From NCBI RefSeq assembly GCF_014269395.1, contig NZ_JACOGK010000042.1, forward strand, positions 1-20,532: a DNA stretch of 20,532 nt, given 5' to 3'. The DNA comes from Megasphaera hominis (GTDB lineage: Bacteria > Bacillota > Negativicutes > Veillonellales > Megasphaeraceae). A program made the translations under genes and the position numbers. The notes below the pieces were generated by a model, which searched no databases, was not told the origin of the DNA, and was given only the letters and a program-made list of their open reading frames with translations. This document shows, in pieces, positions 1 to 9,289 of this stretch (position 1 is its first letter; each line of letters opens with the position of its first letter).

Positions 1-62
1 AGTCCCATACCTGCGTCTCGATGCAACAGGACTGCTTTCATTCGTTTTTCATAAGAATACAT
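1..62 (-). CDS. IS3-family transposase OrfA, N-terminal fragment
   Basis: A minus-strand frame starts with ATG at 62-60, behind a strong ribosome binding site (AGGAGG, complement of 69-74). It reads MYSYEKRMKAVLLHRDAGMG before leaving the window. The opening MYSYE-RMKAV is typical of the helix-turn-helix N-terminus of IS3-family OrfA proteins, which bind the element's ends. Only about 20 residues are visible, so the family call rests on this short motif and on the nearby IS3-like terminal repeat. It is transcribed away from the sigma-like gene at 129. Confidence 0.55.
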   Translation of the reverse strand, partial: MYSYEKRMKAVLLHRDAGMG

Positions 63-123
63 TTTAAACCTCCTGACATTTAGTGATCATGTCAGGTCCA
101 ACTTTTTGTCCGCACCTCCGACA
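1..123 (-). mobile_element. End of an IS3-type insertion sequence (partial)
   Basis: This is the 5' end of an element that runs off the left edge of the window. It consists of the start of a transposase-type reading frame on the minus strand and, outside it, a terminal sequence around 90-123. Read on the minus strand, that terminus contains GGACAAAAAGTTGGACC, which resembles terminal repeats of the IS3/IS150 group. The other end and the target duplication lie outside the window, so the exact boundary near 118-123 is inferred. Confidence 0.6.
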
Positions 124-128
124 ATTCA

Positions 129-746
129 ATGTATCCTGTGACTAATGTAAAAGTATTTCAATTCATGCTCAACCGCATTCATACTGGCAACGAACTCGAA
201 AAGAAATCGAGCTTCGATTACATGTGCCACCTGTATAATTTCCTGATTCAAGATAGAGCAGCCTACTATTACAAGAGGTATCCCGATGTATTCAGCACCT
301 ACGAAGAAGCCAAGCAAAGTGCCGTCATCGGCTGTATTCATGGCCTGGACCACTGGGATTCGAAGATCCAGTTGGAACGCTTAGAAGCACTGAGCTGGCA
401 TCTCAAACGGTATATTGAAAACTTCATGGCACGGGAAGTGGATTACACGCTGCGCCACAAAAATAGGAAAGAAGACATTGATTACCACACTGCTTTAGAA
501 GGCTTTCCGGCCAGCAAAACAGGAGAACCGGAGCACTGCATCGTATCAAAGGAGCTCTCTGATCCCATACAAGAAGCACTGAGCCAATTGAATGAGTTAG
601 AGCGAAATATACTCATGCTGCGTTTCGAAGCAGACCTCACTTTTCCGGAAATTGCACAACTTCTTGGGAAATCCAGACAACGCGTCTATCGTCATTACAA
701 TCGTGCTTTGGCAAAAATTAGGCGTAGCCTAGATAAAACAGCATAG
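129..746 (+). CDS. Sigma-70-like RNA polymerase sigma factor, possibly 5'-truncated
   Basis: A 205-residue protein. Residues about 50-80 (YYYKRYP...EEAKQSAVIGCIHGLDHWD) resemble sigma region 2, which binds core polymerase and the -10 element. Residues about 150-200 (LSQLNELERNILMLRFEADL, then EIAQLLGKSRQRVYRHYNRALAKI) are a clear region 4 helix-turn-helix for -35 recognition. It would direct polymerase to a specific promoter set, which cannot be told from the sequence. The ATG at 129 has no recognisable ribosome binding site, and the reading frame stays open upstream into the IS3 terminus as far as a stop at 84-86. The insertion may therefore have removed the true promoter, start and some N-terminal residues. 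A good terminator follows. Other small sigma-like regulators with the same fold are possible. Confidence 0.7.
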   Translation: MYPVTNVKVFQFMLNRIHTGNELEKKSSFDYMCHLYNFLIQDRAAYYYKRYPDVFSTYEEAKQSAVIGCIHGLDHWDSKIQLERLEALSWHLKRYIENFMAREVDYTLRHKNRKEDIDYHTALEGFPASKTGEPEHCIVSKELSDPIQEALSQLNELERNILMLRFEADLTFPEIAQLLGKSRQRVYRHYNRALAKIRRSLDKTA

Positions 747-771
747 CTAAATAATATAAAAATGTGGTTGA

Positions 772-810
772 ACGGCCTCAGATCCTAAAAAGGACTGAGG
801 TCGTTTTTTT
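772..810 (+). terminator. Rho-independent terminator after the sigma-like gene
   Basis: A hairpin is formed by ACGGCCTCAGATCCT and AGGACTGAGGTCGT around an AAAA loop. It has one G-U pair and one bulged base and is followed by seven T residues. It lies about 25 bases after the stop codon and separates the sigma-like gene from galU. Confidence 0.85.
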
Positions 811-895
811 GTGTCAGCTAATCGTTTAGCCATAGCAGCATACAGTCCAATCTTTACTAAAAAGTCACAACTATATGTAAGTCAGCCAGATTTCA

Positions 896-925
896 ATGAC
901 AAAGCGTCGTCAAATATGGTAAAAT
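896..925 (+). promoter_or_regulatory. Candidate sigma-70 promoter for galU
   Basis: ATGACA at 896-901 and TAAAAT at 920-925 are separated by 18 bases, and a 48-base leader runs from the -10 box to the galU ATG. Both boxes match the consensus at five of six positions. It is the best candidate between the terminator at 772-810 and galU, and it may serve the whole glycosyltransferase run downstream. Confidence 0.45.
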
Positions 926-973
926 AGCAAGGTATATGTATTGCCTTTATACATACATTAGGAGAAAAAATCA

Positions 974-1840
974 ATGAAACGTATACGTAAAGCAGTCATT
1001 CCTGCAGCTGGCTTCGGTACCCGCTTTTTGCCGGCAACCATCGCTACGCCAAAGGAAATGCTGCCTATTGTAGATAAGCCGACCATTCAATATATCGTAG
1101 AAGAAGCCTTGGAAAGCGGCATTGAAGAAATCCTGATCATCAGTGGCCATGCCAAACGGGCTATTGAAGACCATTTTGACACCGATCCGGCACTGGAATC
1201 AACATTAAAGCGTCAGGGCAAGCTGAAGCTCTTATCTATGGTAGAAGAGATTGCCAATATAAACATCCACTACATCCGGCAGAAGCATATGCGCGGCCTG
1301 GGCGATGCCATCCTCTGTGCCCGCTCCTTCATGGATAACGAACCCTTTGCCGTCCTCTTGGGCGACGATGTGGTATATAATGATGTAAAGCCGGCTCTCA
1401 GACAATTGATGGATATGTATGAAGACAAGCAGGCAACTATCCTCGGCTGCCAGGAAGTAGCGCCCAACGACGTATCAGCCTATGGCATTGTCAAGGGAGA
1501 AAAGACCGATAATCCTGCTTTACTGCGTGTCCTCGACATGGTAGAAAAGCCAGCGAAAGAAGAAGCACCTAGCCGTTTTGCCGTCTTAGGCCGCTACGTC
1601 CTTACACCGGATATCTTTCCTATCTTGGAAAAGACGAAGCCAGGCAAAGGCGGAGAAATCCAGCTGACCGATGCGCTGCAGACGCTGGCTGGTCAAAAGA
1701 ACGTGTACGCATATAACTTTGAAGGCAAACGCTATGATGTAGGAAATAAGCTGGGCTATTTGCAGGCGACTGTTGAATATGCGTTGCGGCGTCATGACCT
1801 GGGTGAGGAGTTCAGAACATATCTGAAGAGGATTTTATAG
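974..1840 (+). CDS. galU: UTP-glucose-1-phosphate uridylyltransferase GalU
   Basis: This cytoplasmic enzyme makes UDP-glucose from UTP and glucose-1-phosphate, the donor and precursor for many surface glycans. The N-terminal signature AVIPAAGFGTRFLPAT-ATPKEM is the nucleotide-binding motif of the family. VDKPTIQYIVEEA follows, with a GDDVV motif about one third of the way in and the usual C-terminal YDVGNKLGYLQATVEYALR. The length of 288 residues is normal. The ATG sits 8 bases after AGGAGA (960-965). Base composition is visibly richer in G+C than the genes downstream, as expected for a core gene at the edge of an acquired locus. The next gene follows after 44 bases without a terminator, so co-transcription is likely. 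Confidence 0.95.
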   Translation: MKRIRKAVIPAAGFGTRFLPATIATPKEMLPIVDKPTIQYIVEEALESGIEEILIISGHAKRAIEDHFDTDPALESTLKRQGKLKLLSMVEEIANINIHYIRQKHMRGLGDAILCARSFMDNEPFAVLLGDDVVYNDVKPALRQLMDMYEDKQATILGCQEVAPNDVSAYGIVKGEKTDNPALLRVLDMVEKPAKEEAPSRFAVLGRYVLTPDIFPILEKTKPGKGGEIQLTDALQTLAGQKNVYAYNFEGKRYDVGNKLGYLQATVEYALRRHDLGEEFRTYLKRIL

Positions 1841-1884
1841 CAAAATAATAAGTATTAATTGCTTTTTGATTATGGGGAGATAAT

Positions 1885-3030
1885 GTGAGTAGAGAAAAGG
1901 CAGTGCGGATTTTGCAGGCTACTGTAAGTAACGATGGTGGTGGCCTGACAGGCTATATTTGTAATAACTATCGTTTTATAGATAAAAGTAAGGTCCAGTT
2001 TGATTTTCTTTCTTACGAAGAACATCTAAACTTTAAAAATGAATTCACTGAAATGGGGGCTCATTTTTATACTGTTCCACATCCTACTCATTTTTTTCAA
2101 TATCTACATGCTTTACAAGTGATTAAAAGGGAAAACCATGATGCAGCCATTCATTTTAATCTTTCGTACGCAAATATAATTCCTATAATTGCTGCGAAGC
2201 TCGCTGGTTTTTCAAGGATTATCGTTCATTCCCATAGCACACAGATTGATGAAAAGCGGATGTGGGTTAGAAAGATAAAACAATATATTCATCTGACAGG
2301 TAAACAGCTAATACCCTATCTAGCAACTGATTATTGGGCCTGTTCTAAACTCGCGGCAGAATGGATGTTTCCGCATGGCATCCTCAACTCAGGACAAGTT
2401 GTTTTAGCTCATAATGCCATTGATACAAACAAGTTTAAATTTGATAGGGAAAAACGTCGGCAAATACGCACGGAATTAGGTATTACTGAAGATACCTTTT
2501 GTGTAGGTCATATTGGCAGGTTTTCCTATCAAAAAAATCAGCCTTTTTTGGTGGACATATTTTATCAGATTTGCCAAAAACGTCCCGATTCTTGCCTTTT
2601 GTTGATTGGTGGAAAAGACAATGGAGAAGATGTTTATCAGGAGGTACTTGATAAATTAAAGGATTATCAACTAGAAAATAAAGTAAGACTTTTAGGATTT
2701 CGCCATGATACGTCTAATTTATTACAAGCAATGGATGCCTTTATTTTACCCTCGCGTTTTGAAGGATTAAGTATTGTGGCAGTAGAAGTACAAACAGCAG
2801 GTGTTCCTTCTTTCTTCTCCGATGCGATGACAAAAGAAACGAATTTAACTTCCAATTGCCATTTTATATCACAAAGAGTGTCAGCAAATTATTGGGCACA
2901 AGTAATTCTTGAAAATTTACCAGGACGCAGAGACGATAATGTTTTTGAAGTAAAAAAAGCAGGGTATGATTTAAATGATGAGGTTCAAAAAATCATATCG
3001 TTTTATATGCAATTAGGTAATAAGAAATGA
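1885..3030 (+). CDS. GT4-family glycosyltransferase (EpsF/GT1-domain type)
   Basis: A 381-residue cytoplasmic or membrane-associated retaining glycosyltransferase with the GT-B fold. The N-terminal acceptor-side domain has a glycine-rich loop (DGGGLTGYI). The C-terminal nucleotide-sugar domain has GHIGRFSYQKNQPFLVDIF and the EX7E motif FEGLSIVAVE, with glutamates at about residues 293 and 301. It resembles EpsF-type enzymes that add a sugar to lipid-linked repeat units; donor and acceptor cannot be read from the sequence. The start is GTG at 1885 behind GGGGAG (1874-1879); an overlapping ATG at 1883 runs straight into TGA. The stop overlaps the ATG of the next gene by four bases (ATGA), indicating translational coupling in one operon. 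This is the only fully intact glycosyltransferase in the first block whose family is clear. Confidence 0.88.
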   Translation: MSREKAVRILQATVSNDGGGLTGYICNNYRFIDKSKVQFDFLSYEEHLNFKNEFTEMGAHFYTVPHPTHFFQYLHALQVIKRENHDAAIHFNLSYANIIPIIAAKLAGFSRIIVHSHSTQIDEKRMWVRKIKQYIHLTGKQLIPYLATDYWACSKLAAEWMFPHGILNSGQVVLAHNAIDTNKFKFDREKRRQIRTELGITEDTFCVGHIGRFSYQKNQPFLVDIFYQICQKRPDSCLLLIGGKDNGEDVYQEVLDKLKDYQLENKVRLLGFRHDTSNLLQAMDAFILPSRFEGLSIVAVEVQTAGVPSFFSDAMTKETNLTSNCHFISQRVSANYWAQVILENLPGRRDDNVFEVKKAGYDLNDEVQKIISFYMQLGNKK

Positions 3031-4070
3031 AACAGAAAAAAATTTTGATTGAAATAAAGCATGGTTTAGGTGACTGTGTATGTATGATTCCCGTTGTTAG
3101 GGAAATTCGTAAAAAATATCCCAATGCCTACATTGCCATGATTGTAAATGGAAGTAGTAATAAAGAGATTTTTGAACGAAGTGGGACATCTATTGATCGC
3201 TTCTTTTATTTAAGCTTGAAAGGAAGACCTGCATGGGAGATAGCAAAAACCATTATACAAATGATGTTAAAACGATTTGATATCGGCGTTCTTGCAACAA
3301 TGACTCCCAAAGAAAAGGGAATAAAGTTATTTAAACTTCTAGGTATTAAAGAAACCTATGGAGAACAATATCAAGACTTAAATTGGCTGGATTTGGACAA
3401 TAAAGTTCATTTTGTTGATAGAAATTTGAATATGATCAAAGAATTGATTGGTGAAGTAAAAGACCGTCAGCCATATTTATTGTCGAAGCCTGATGAGACT
3501 GAGCGCTTGAATAAAAATTTCCATATTCAAAATAAGAAAATAATTGTCAATATTGGTGGCGGAGATAAGAATTATCACAATGGAAGGTATGTATTCACTC
3601 GCTGCTGGGTTCCATAATATATGGTAGAACTGGTGAATCGTCTATCTGACTTACCTTATGATATATGCCTTCTAGGCGGCTCTTTGGAAAAAGAATTATT
3701 GCCATTATATGGGGAAGTTCTAAAAAGATCTAATGTCCATAATTGCGTATCTAAGACCAATATTTCTGAAAGTATAGATTTTATTGCCGATGCCGTATTA
3801 AGTATAGGTGTGGATACGGGAATGCAGCATATTGCTGATGCAGTAGGAGTACGAACACTATCTATCTTTGGACCAACGAATCCCAAAACGCATGGGGCTT
3901 ATTCTGAAAAAGCCCAATTTATAGAATGCCTAGAAGATACTGCAGATAAGTACTGCTTTGAAACAGATGCATATTATACGATCCCTGTGAAAGAATGCAT
4001 GAGACAAATTACGTCAGATAAGGTTTATGATAAAGTGAGAAACATACTTCATCTGAGGGAAAGAGAATAA
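3027..4070 (+). pseudogene. GT9 (heptosyltransferase-family) glycosyltransferase, interrupted by an in-frame stop
   Basis: Two consecutive stretches in the same frame form one GT9 protein of about 347 codons, the normal family length. The N-terminal part (3027-3617) has KHGLGDCVCMIPVVREIRKK and ends the first domain with VNIGGGDKNYHNGRY. The C-terminal part (3621-4070) has the family signature GVDTGMQHIADAVGVRT followed by IFGPTNPKTHG. A single TAA at 3615-3617 interrupts it, in a stretch reading RCWVP-stop-YMVELVNRL. No bases need be added or removed, so a point change from a sense codon such as CAA, GAA or AAA is enough. The ATG at 3621 has no ribosome binding site, so separate expression of the C-terminal half is unlikely. 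GT9 enzymes transfer heptose or related sugars to LPS-type acceptors in the cytoplasm. Confidence 0.88.
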
Positions 4071-4076
4071 AAAATT

Positions 4077-5039
4077 ATGATCTAGATAGCTTTAGAAATA
4101 AGCGATAAAGATGGAAAATACAGAAAATACGTGGCTGCAACGATGATCTCTTTCTTGATACATACAAATAAAACCATTACATTCTATGTGCTTTGTGATA
4201 ATACACTAAGCGAAATCAATAAAGAGTTGCTTCAGCGGACCGCAGAGTCTAAGCAGGGACAGATTATCTTTCATTTGGTACAAATGGATGAAAGTATCAG
4301 TTATCTTGATTCATTAAGGAAAATTACGATAGACACACTCTTTCGTCTTTTAATTCCTCAAAGCTGTGCAGCAATTGATAAAACTGTTTATCTGGATGGA
4401 GATATCCTCGTTAATACAAATTGAAGGAACTTTGGTATATCGATGTAACAGACGTCTTAGTAGGAGCTGTTGAGGATGTTAAAGACACACAGCAACTTTT
4501 CATTGATAATGGGTTGTATAGGCGTCTTGGAGTATTACTTTAATGCTGGCGTGATGTTGATGAATCTAAAGAAGATTTGGGAAACATTGGACCTTTATGA
4601 AGAAGGTTTGCATTTGTTAAAGCCACATCCGAACTTGTCCTTTGCTGATCAAGATGTATTAAATATTCTCTTCCAAAAAAAGATGAAACATCTGTCACAG
4701 AAGTTTAATCAGCAAATTAATCTCTTTGATGAAACTCTGGACTTTTCTGTATTGAAGCAACTGGCCATCTTTCATTTTTCAGGGATGGTAAAGGCCTGGT
4801 TTGCCCCACAGGCTGAAGTGCAAGAGCTTTATCATTTCTATATGGCAAAGAGGGCTTATGTACAATCTGTGGAAGATATGGTGCACATAATGTCATCTGC
4901 CACGAATCTTTATAAAGAAAAAGTAGATTTGAAACAGTTACTCCTGCATTTTGATTCCGATAGGGGAATAGTGTTAAAGATCATTCTGGGGATGAAATTA
5001 ATTCTTCCAGAAGCGTTTTATTGGATAGTTTTGTCCTAG
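4077..5039 (+). pseudogene. GT8-family glycosyltransferase, broken by one stop and two frameshifts
   Basis: The segment spans 963 bases, the size of a normal GT8 gene (about 320 codons). The start is probably ATG at 4077, six bases after the GT9 stop, but codon 3 is TAG (4083-4085). The frame then reads EISDKDGKYRKYVAATMISF and on to the donor-binding motif YLDGDILVNTN near 4390-4420. There the frame shifts, and LKELWYIDVTDVLVGAVEDV is read in a second frame from 4421. Near 4530 it returns to the first frame with EYYFNAGVMLMNLKKIW. The two shifts compensate, so total length is a multiple of three. GT8 enzymes are retaining galactosyl- or glucosyltransferases of LPS cores and capsules. Three independent lesions make sequencing error an unlikely sole cause. 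Confidence 0.87.
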
Positions 5040-5098
5040 ACCATGAGATTTAAAATGAAATGGTTGAATAGGTGAATATTTTTTTATAAGGTGAAAAA

Positions 5099-5881
5099 AT
5101 GGAAGAAAATAAAAATATTGCTTTGGTATTAACAGGCACTATAAAACCGACAACAGATACAACAAAATATAAAGATTGGAAAAGTCGAAGAAGGGAGTAC
5201 CTAGAATCTTTAAATTATTATAGCTCATTTGGGAAGATTTACTTTCTTGAAAATTCTGATTATGATTTAGAAAATGACAAAGAATTTATTAACATACCTA
5301 ATGTGGTTTATCGTAAATTTTCCAAGGATAAAAATAATAATCACAATATTGGCTATCAGGAATTCAAGATGCTGGATGATTGGATTCTTAATGAAGAAAA
5401 TCCTCCTTCGCGGTGGATTAAGTTAAGTGGCAGATACATCATAGAAAATTTTGCTGAAATTTTAAATCAAGCACAGAAATCAGATAAAGAGCTTATCATG
5501 GATTTGACTATTAATAAACGCTGGGCTGATACATATTTGTTCTGCATAGACACCTCGTTTTATAAAAAAAATTTTGCGGGAATATATGTATATTGTGCAC
5601 CTTTTGTTGCAATTGAAAGTGTCTTATATGACAGTTTATGCTATTATAAATTGCTCGATAATATTGAATTTTTCAAAAGGGAACCTCTTTTTGATGTTAT
5701 TTCATCAAAAGGCTATAGACGAAAGCGCAAAGGGAAAATTGAAAAAAAAATAATAAATACGTGGAGAGCGTTTAATTTCAGAATTTATCCATCACGGTTA
5801 GTTTTTTTTCCGCCTTTCTACATAATAAGACGAGAAATAACTAGAATCATTGAAATTAAATTTAAAAATAAAGAGGGCTAA
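5099..5881 (+). CDS. Uncharacterised protein, possible polysaccharide-locus glycosyltransferase
   Basis: A 260-residue soluble-looking protein whose family I do not recognise with certainty. The N-terminus (NIALVLTGTI, residues about 6-15) could be a first beta strand of a nucleotide-sugar-binding fold. It is followed by RREYLESLNYYSSFGKIYFL and ENS at about 50-53. A central block, RWIKLSGRYIIENF at about 105-118 then RWADTYLF at about 141-148, has the look of a conserved core. The C-terminal third is rich in lysine and arginine with aromatic residues, which could mean peripheral membrane association. AAGGTG lies six bases upstream of the ATG. Its position at the end of the glycosyltransferase run supports a glycosyltransferase role, but no catalytic motif proves it. 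Confidence 0.55.
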   Translation: MEENKNIALVLTGTIKPTTDTTKYKDWKSRRREYLESLNYYSSFGKIYFLENSDYDLENDKEFINIPNVVYRKFSKDKNNNHNIGYQEFKMLDDWILNEENPPSRWIKLSGRYIIENFAEILNQAQKSDKELIMDLTINKRWADTYLFCIDTSFYKKNFAGIYVYCAPFVAIESVLYDSLCYYKLLDNIEFFKREPLFDVISSKGYRRKRKGKIEKKIINTWRAFNFRIYPSRLVFFPPFYIIRREITRIIEIKFKNKEG

Positions 5882-5888
5882 TTGTAAA

Positions 5889-6392
<504 letters not shown>

Positions 6393-6440
6393 ACTGCAAT
6401 TTAGGAATTTAAACTAATCTAGAACAGGAGAGTAAATTTA

Positions 6441-7538
6441 ATGAAACTTTATAGAATAAAAGAGATCCCTAATTTTGATTTTGAAATCCACACAATAGCT
6501 AAAGCAAGAGAAGATATGGAAAAAGTTTTAGATTGCTTTCCCTTTCTAAGCCTTAATACAGTTGGAATATCCTCTCTGGATGTTGTAAATAAAAACAAAT
6601 TAAAAAAAGCACTTTATTATCTAAGACCTAAAAGGATAAAAACATTATATAATTTATTGACCTTCAAAGATAAAGTAACAATTCTTCAATATCCGGCAGA
6701 AAAAGGGCGGCTATTTGACTACGTTATTCAAAAAAATTTTATACCGAGAAATAGAATTATATTGATGATTCATGATATTAATTCACTTCAATCTTCAGCT
6801 GGAAATCCAGAAGAAATGGCTTCCGTTGTACCAAAAGAAGTAGAAAAGTTCAACAAGGCAGATGCTCTTATTGTTCACAATGAACATATGCATCGAGTGT
6901 TAGTGAAATATGGACTAAAGGTTAAAAAAGTTGCGGAGCTTAAGGTTTTTGATTATTTAATAGATCCAAACAAGGTGTTTCAAGATGCACCAAGAACCTT
7001 GAGCAATACAATTGCTTTTGCTGGTAACTTATCAAAGTCAAAATTTATAGAGAAAATACCAGCACTTAAGAATAATAATATACACATTCAGCTTTATGGC
7101 CCTTACTATCCAGAAGAGTTAAAACAATACTCAATTTTTCATTACAATGGGAATTTGGATGCGGAAGAAATTGTGTTTAAGTTAAATGCATCTTTCGGTT
7201 TGGTATGGGATGGACCATCCGCAGTTACTTGTGAGGGGAATTTTGGGAATTATATGCAATATAATAATCCCTTTAAGGTTTCATTATACATAGCGGCTCA
7301 ACTCCCTGTCATTATTTGGAAAAAAGCCGCATTAGCAAGGTTTGTAGAAGAAAATTATATAGGATTCACCGTTGACTCGTTAGAAGAGGTGGCTCCGACC
7401 ATTGAAAATATGAAAGACGATGAATACGAATCTATAATGAAGAATATTCGGGCTCTATCGTATAAGATACGACAAGGGAAATTTATGGAGGCAGCTGTTA
7501 AAGACCTTTTGATGCAATATAAGGTGGAAGAGAAATAA
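6441..7538 (+). CDS. Gtf3/galactofuranosyltransferase-like glycosyltransferase
   Basis: A 365-residue GT-B type enzyme. The C-terminal half carries a run typical of the Gtf3 and beta-1,6-galactofuranosyltransferase group: FGLVWDGPS at about residues 252-260, then GNFGNYMQYNNPFKVSLYIA and LPVIIWKKAALARFVEEN. The N-terminal half (ILQYPAEKG, then ILMIHDINSLQ) matches the acceptor-side domain of the same group. These enzymes act in the cytoplasm on lipid-linked or protein-linked glycans. The donor could be UDP-galactofuranose or UDP-glucose and cannot be decided here; no UDP-galactopyranose mutase gene is visible in the window. The ATG follows AGGAG at 6425-6429. The gene is intact and begins just outside the IS30 remnant. 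Confidence 0.8.
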   Translation: MKLYRIKEIPNFDFEIHTIAKAREDMEKVLDCFPFLSLNTVGISSLDVVNKNKLKKALYYLRPKRIKTLYNLLTFKDKVTILQYPAEKGRLFDYVIQKNFIPRNRIILMIHDINSLQSSAGNPEEMASVVPKEVEKFNKADALIVHNEHMHRVLVKYGLKVKKVAELKVFDYLIDPNKVFQDAPRTLSNTIAFAGNLSKSKFIEKIPALKNNNIHIQLYGPYYPEELKQYSIFHYNGNLDAEEIVFKLNASFGLVWDGPSAVTCEGNFGNYMQYNNPFKVSLYIAAQLPVIIWKKAALARFVEENYIGFTVDSLEEVAPTIENMKDDEYESIMKNIRALSYKIRQGKFMEAAVKDLLMQYKVEEK

Positions 7539-7713
7539 GAATGGCTTATTTTTGCTGCGTGCATTAGTTAAAAAAACATTACTTCACTGGTATATACTTT
7601 CCGTCGTACATGCTACATGTATCTTTATTGCCGATAAAAATTTAAAATTGATGTGTTGATGATGGTGTGTACTATACTAAAAATAAACTTTTGAAAATAT
7701 GAGGAGTGTTTCA

Positions 7714-9249
7714 ATGGAGGAAAGATATCACAAGATAGAAGAATATTTGCTGCTTTTTATGATTGTCGGTATGCCTATTATGGCATTGCCAGTTAAAATA
7801 CCATTTTTTGATTCTTCTGTGCCATCTATATGCTTGTCTTTAGCTTTGCTTGTCTGGGTTATCCATTGTTTCCAAACGAGAACTGTGCCTATTGCACATG
7901 GTAAATTTTTACTTATGTGTTGCATTTGGCTGATCCTATGTACAGTGATTGGTGCGTATACCTATTCTTTTTGGGACGAATCTATCATGTATTATTTACA
8001 AGGGACTAGGGTTGTTAAATTAATTGCTCATATATGGCCGGGGATTATAACATCTACACTAGGACTAGAAACAAAGTTTTTAATTTCTCAATTAATAAGC
8101 CTTGTTAGAAGTTTATTTTTCCCACTATTAGGGATATTTTTACTTTACTATAGCCTATATCGTAAAAAACCGCAACGTGGTTTGGAATGGATGAGTAAAA
8201 TAGCTATTATTATGGTTTGCACATTGGGCCTTTACTCTATTCCGGAAATTGTTTGGCTTTGGACGGGAAGCCCGTTAGCTGAAAGTATACTAATCAGTAT
8301 TAATCAATGTTTATATATACCAGCGAGTTCGCATTCTTGGTGGCCTCCTTTATTATGGCCTGGGCAATTACGTAGCTATGCATTGGAACCTTCGTATTTT
8401 GGTATTACAGCTGCATTTTTGATGCCATTTTTGTGGTATCGAGTTCAACAGAAAAAAAGTAAATTCGTTATATTTCTCATTTTCTATTTGTCGTTTATGA
8501 TTTTTATGACCAAAGCAAGGACTGCTACTGTTATTTATTTATTTGAACTAGCTACACTAATACTAAGCAGTATATTTTCTAAGTATGCAGACTGGAAGAA
8601 GGTATGCACTATTGCGGTAATCAGTGCTGTTTTTTCTTTTGGTTTTTATATGGCAAGTAATACGGTAGTAACGATCGCTCATACTCAATCATCCGGTATC
8701 CAAACCCAAGATTTCTTTTCCACCCTGTCAAACAACTCGGAAACGTATATAAAAAAGAATATAACATCTGTTTCGGATAAAGGTGCTAGGTCTAATACAG
8801 CACGCTTTGGCAATACTGTTGCTATGACAAAGGTGGGGGTGCAGCATCCTATTTTCGGTGTAGGATTTGGATATTATAGTATGTATATGGTGGATAATTT
8901 CCCTGAATTTGCTAAAGACAATCGAGAGATTAAGCTATGGACTAGCTTTTTACTAAAAGAAGGCTTCTGGAAAACAGGCTATCCTGCATTAAATACTTTT
9001 TCCTATATTTTTGCGCAGTTTGGCCTTATAGGAGTACTTTTGTTTTGTGCTCCTTTAATATATCTGATGTGGGCTGTTTTTAAAAGAAGAACACAGTTAT
9101 GTAACCGGCCTGATATAATATTTCTTGTAATAGCACTAATTGGACAAATTGGTTGTTTGTTTAGTCAAATATTTTTCTATAGTTATCCAATCACATTATC
9201 ATTGCTGTATTGTACTATTTTTTGTAAATGCGAAAGTAAAGTGGAGTAA
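7714..9249 (+). CDS. Wzy-like O-antigen/polysaccharide polymerase (O-antigen ligase superfamily)
   Basis: A polytopic inner-membrane protein of 511 residues with about 11-12 hydrophobic segments. LRSYALEPSYFG at about residue 220 begins the conserved core, and a large soluble loop rich in Asn, Ser and Thr lies at about 325-415. That loop includes GVGFGYYSMYMVDNFPEF, as in Wzy and WaaL proteins. It would join lipid-linked repeat units on the periplasmic side. The ATG at 7714 is preferred because GAGGAG (7701-7706) lies seven bases before it; the in-frame ATG at 7699 has no ribosome binding site. The 175-base gap upstream has only a weak candidate promoter (TTGATG at 7648 and TATACT at 7673, 19-base spacing). 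A ligase rather than a polymerase is possible. Confidence 0.82.
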   Translation: MEERYHKIEEYLLLFMIVGMPIMALPVKIPFFDSSVPSICLSLALLVWVIHCFQTRTVPIAHGKFLLMCCIWLILCTVIGAYTYSFWDESIMYYLQGTRVVKLIAHIWPGIITSTLGLETKFLISQLISLVRSLFFPLLGIFLLYYSLYRKKPQRGLEWMSKIAIIMVCTLGLYSIPEIVWLWTGSPLAESILISINQCLYIPASSHSWWPPLLWPGQLRSYALEPSYFGITAAFLMPFLWYRVQQKKSKFVIFLIFYLSFMIFMTKARTATVIYLFELATLILSSIFSKYADWKKVCTIAVISAVFSFGFYMASNTVVTIAHTQSSGIQTQDFFSTLSNNSETYIKKNITSVSDKGARSNTARFGNTVAMTKVGVQHPIFGVGFGYYSMYMVDNFPEFAKDNREIKLWTSFLLKEGFWKTGYPALNTFSYIFAQFGLIGVLLFCAPLIYLMWAVFKRRTQLCNRPDIIFLVIALIGQIGCLFSQIFFYSYPITLSLLYCTIFCKCESKVE

Positions 9250-9289
9250 ACAGGCTCTTATCATAAAGGGCCCATGAACTCAGACCAGA

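Noticed and set aside
126..353. Minus-strand open frame opposite the sigma-like gene
   Set aside because: It lies entirely antisense to a well-supported sigma-70-like gene and has no ribosome binding site or recognisable domain.
3621..4070. Separate small gene for the C-terminal half of the GT9 protein
   Set aside because: The ATG at 3621 has no ribosome binding site, is in the same frame as the upstream half and corresponds to mid-protein sequence of the family.
7648..7678. Promoter upstream of the polymerase gene
   Set aside because: TTGATG and TATACT are 19 bases apart, or 11 from a second TTGATG; both spacings are poor, so it is mentioned only as a weak candidate.
9251..9272. Possible terminator after the polymerase gene (GGCTCTT paired with AAGGGCC)
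   Set aside because: The stem is only seven pairs with a G-U and no run of T follows, so a functional terminator is not supported.
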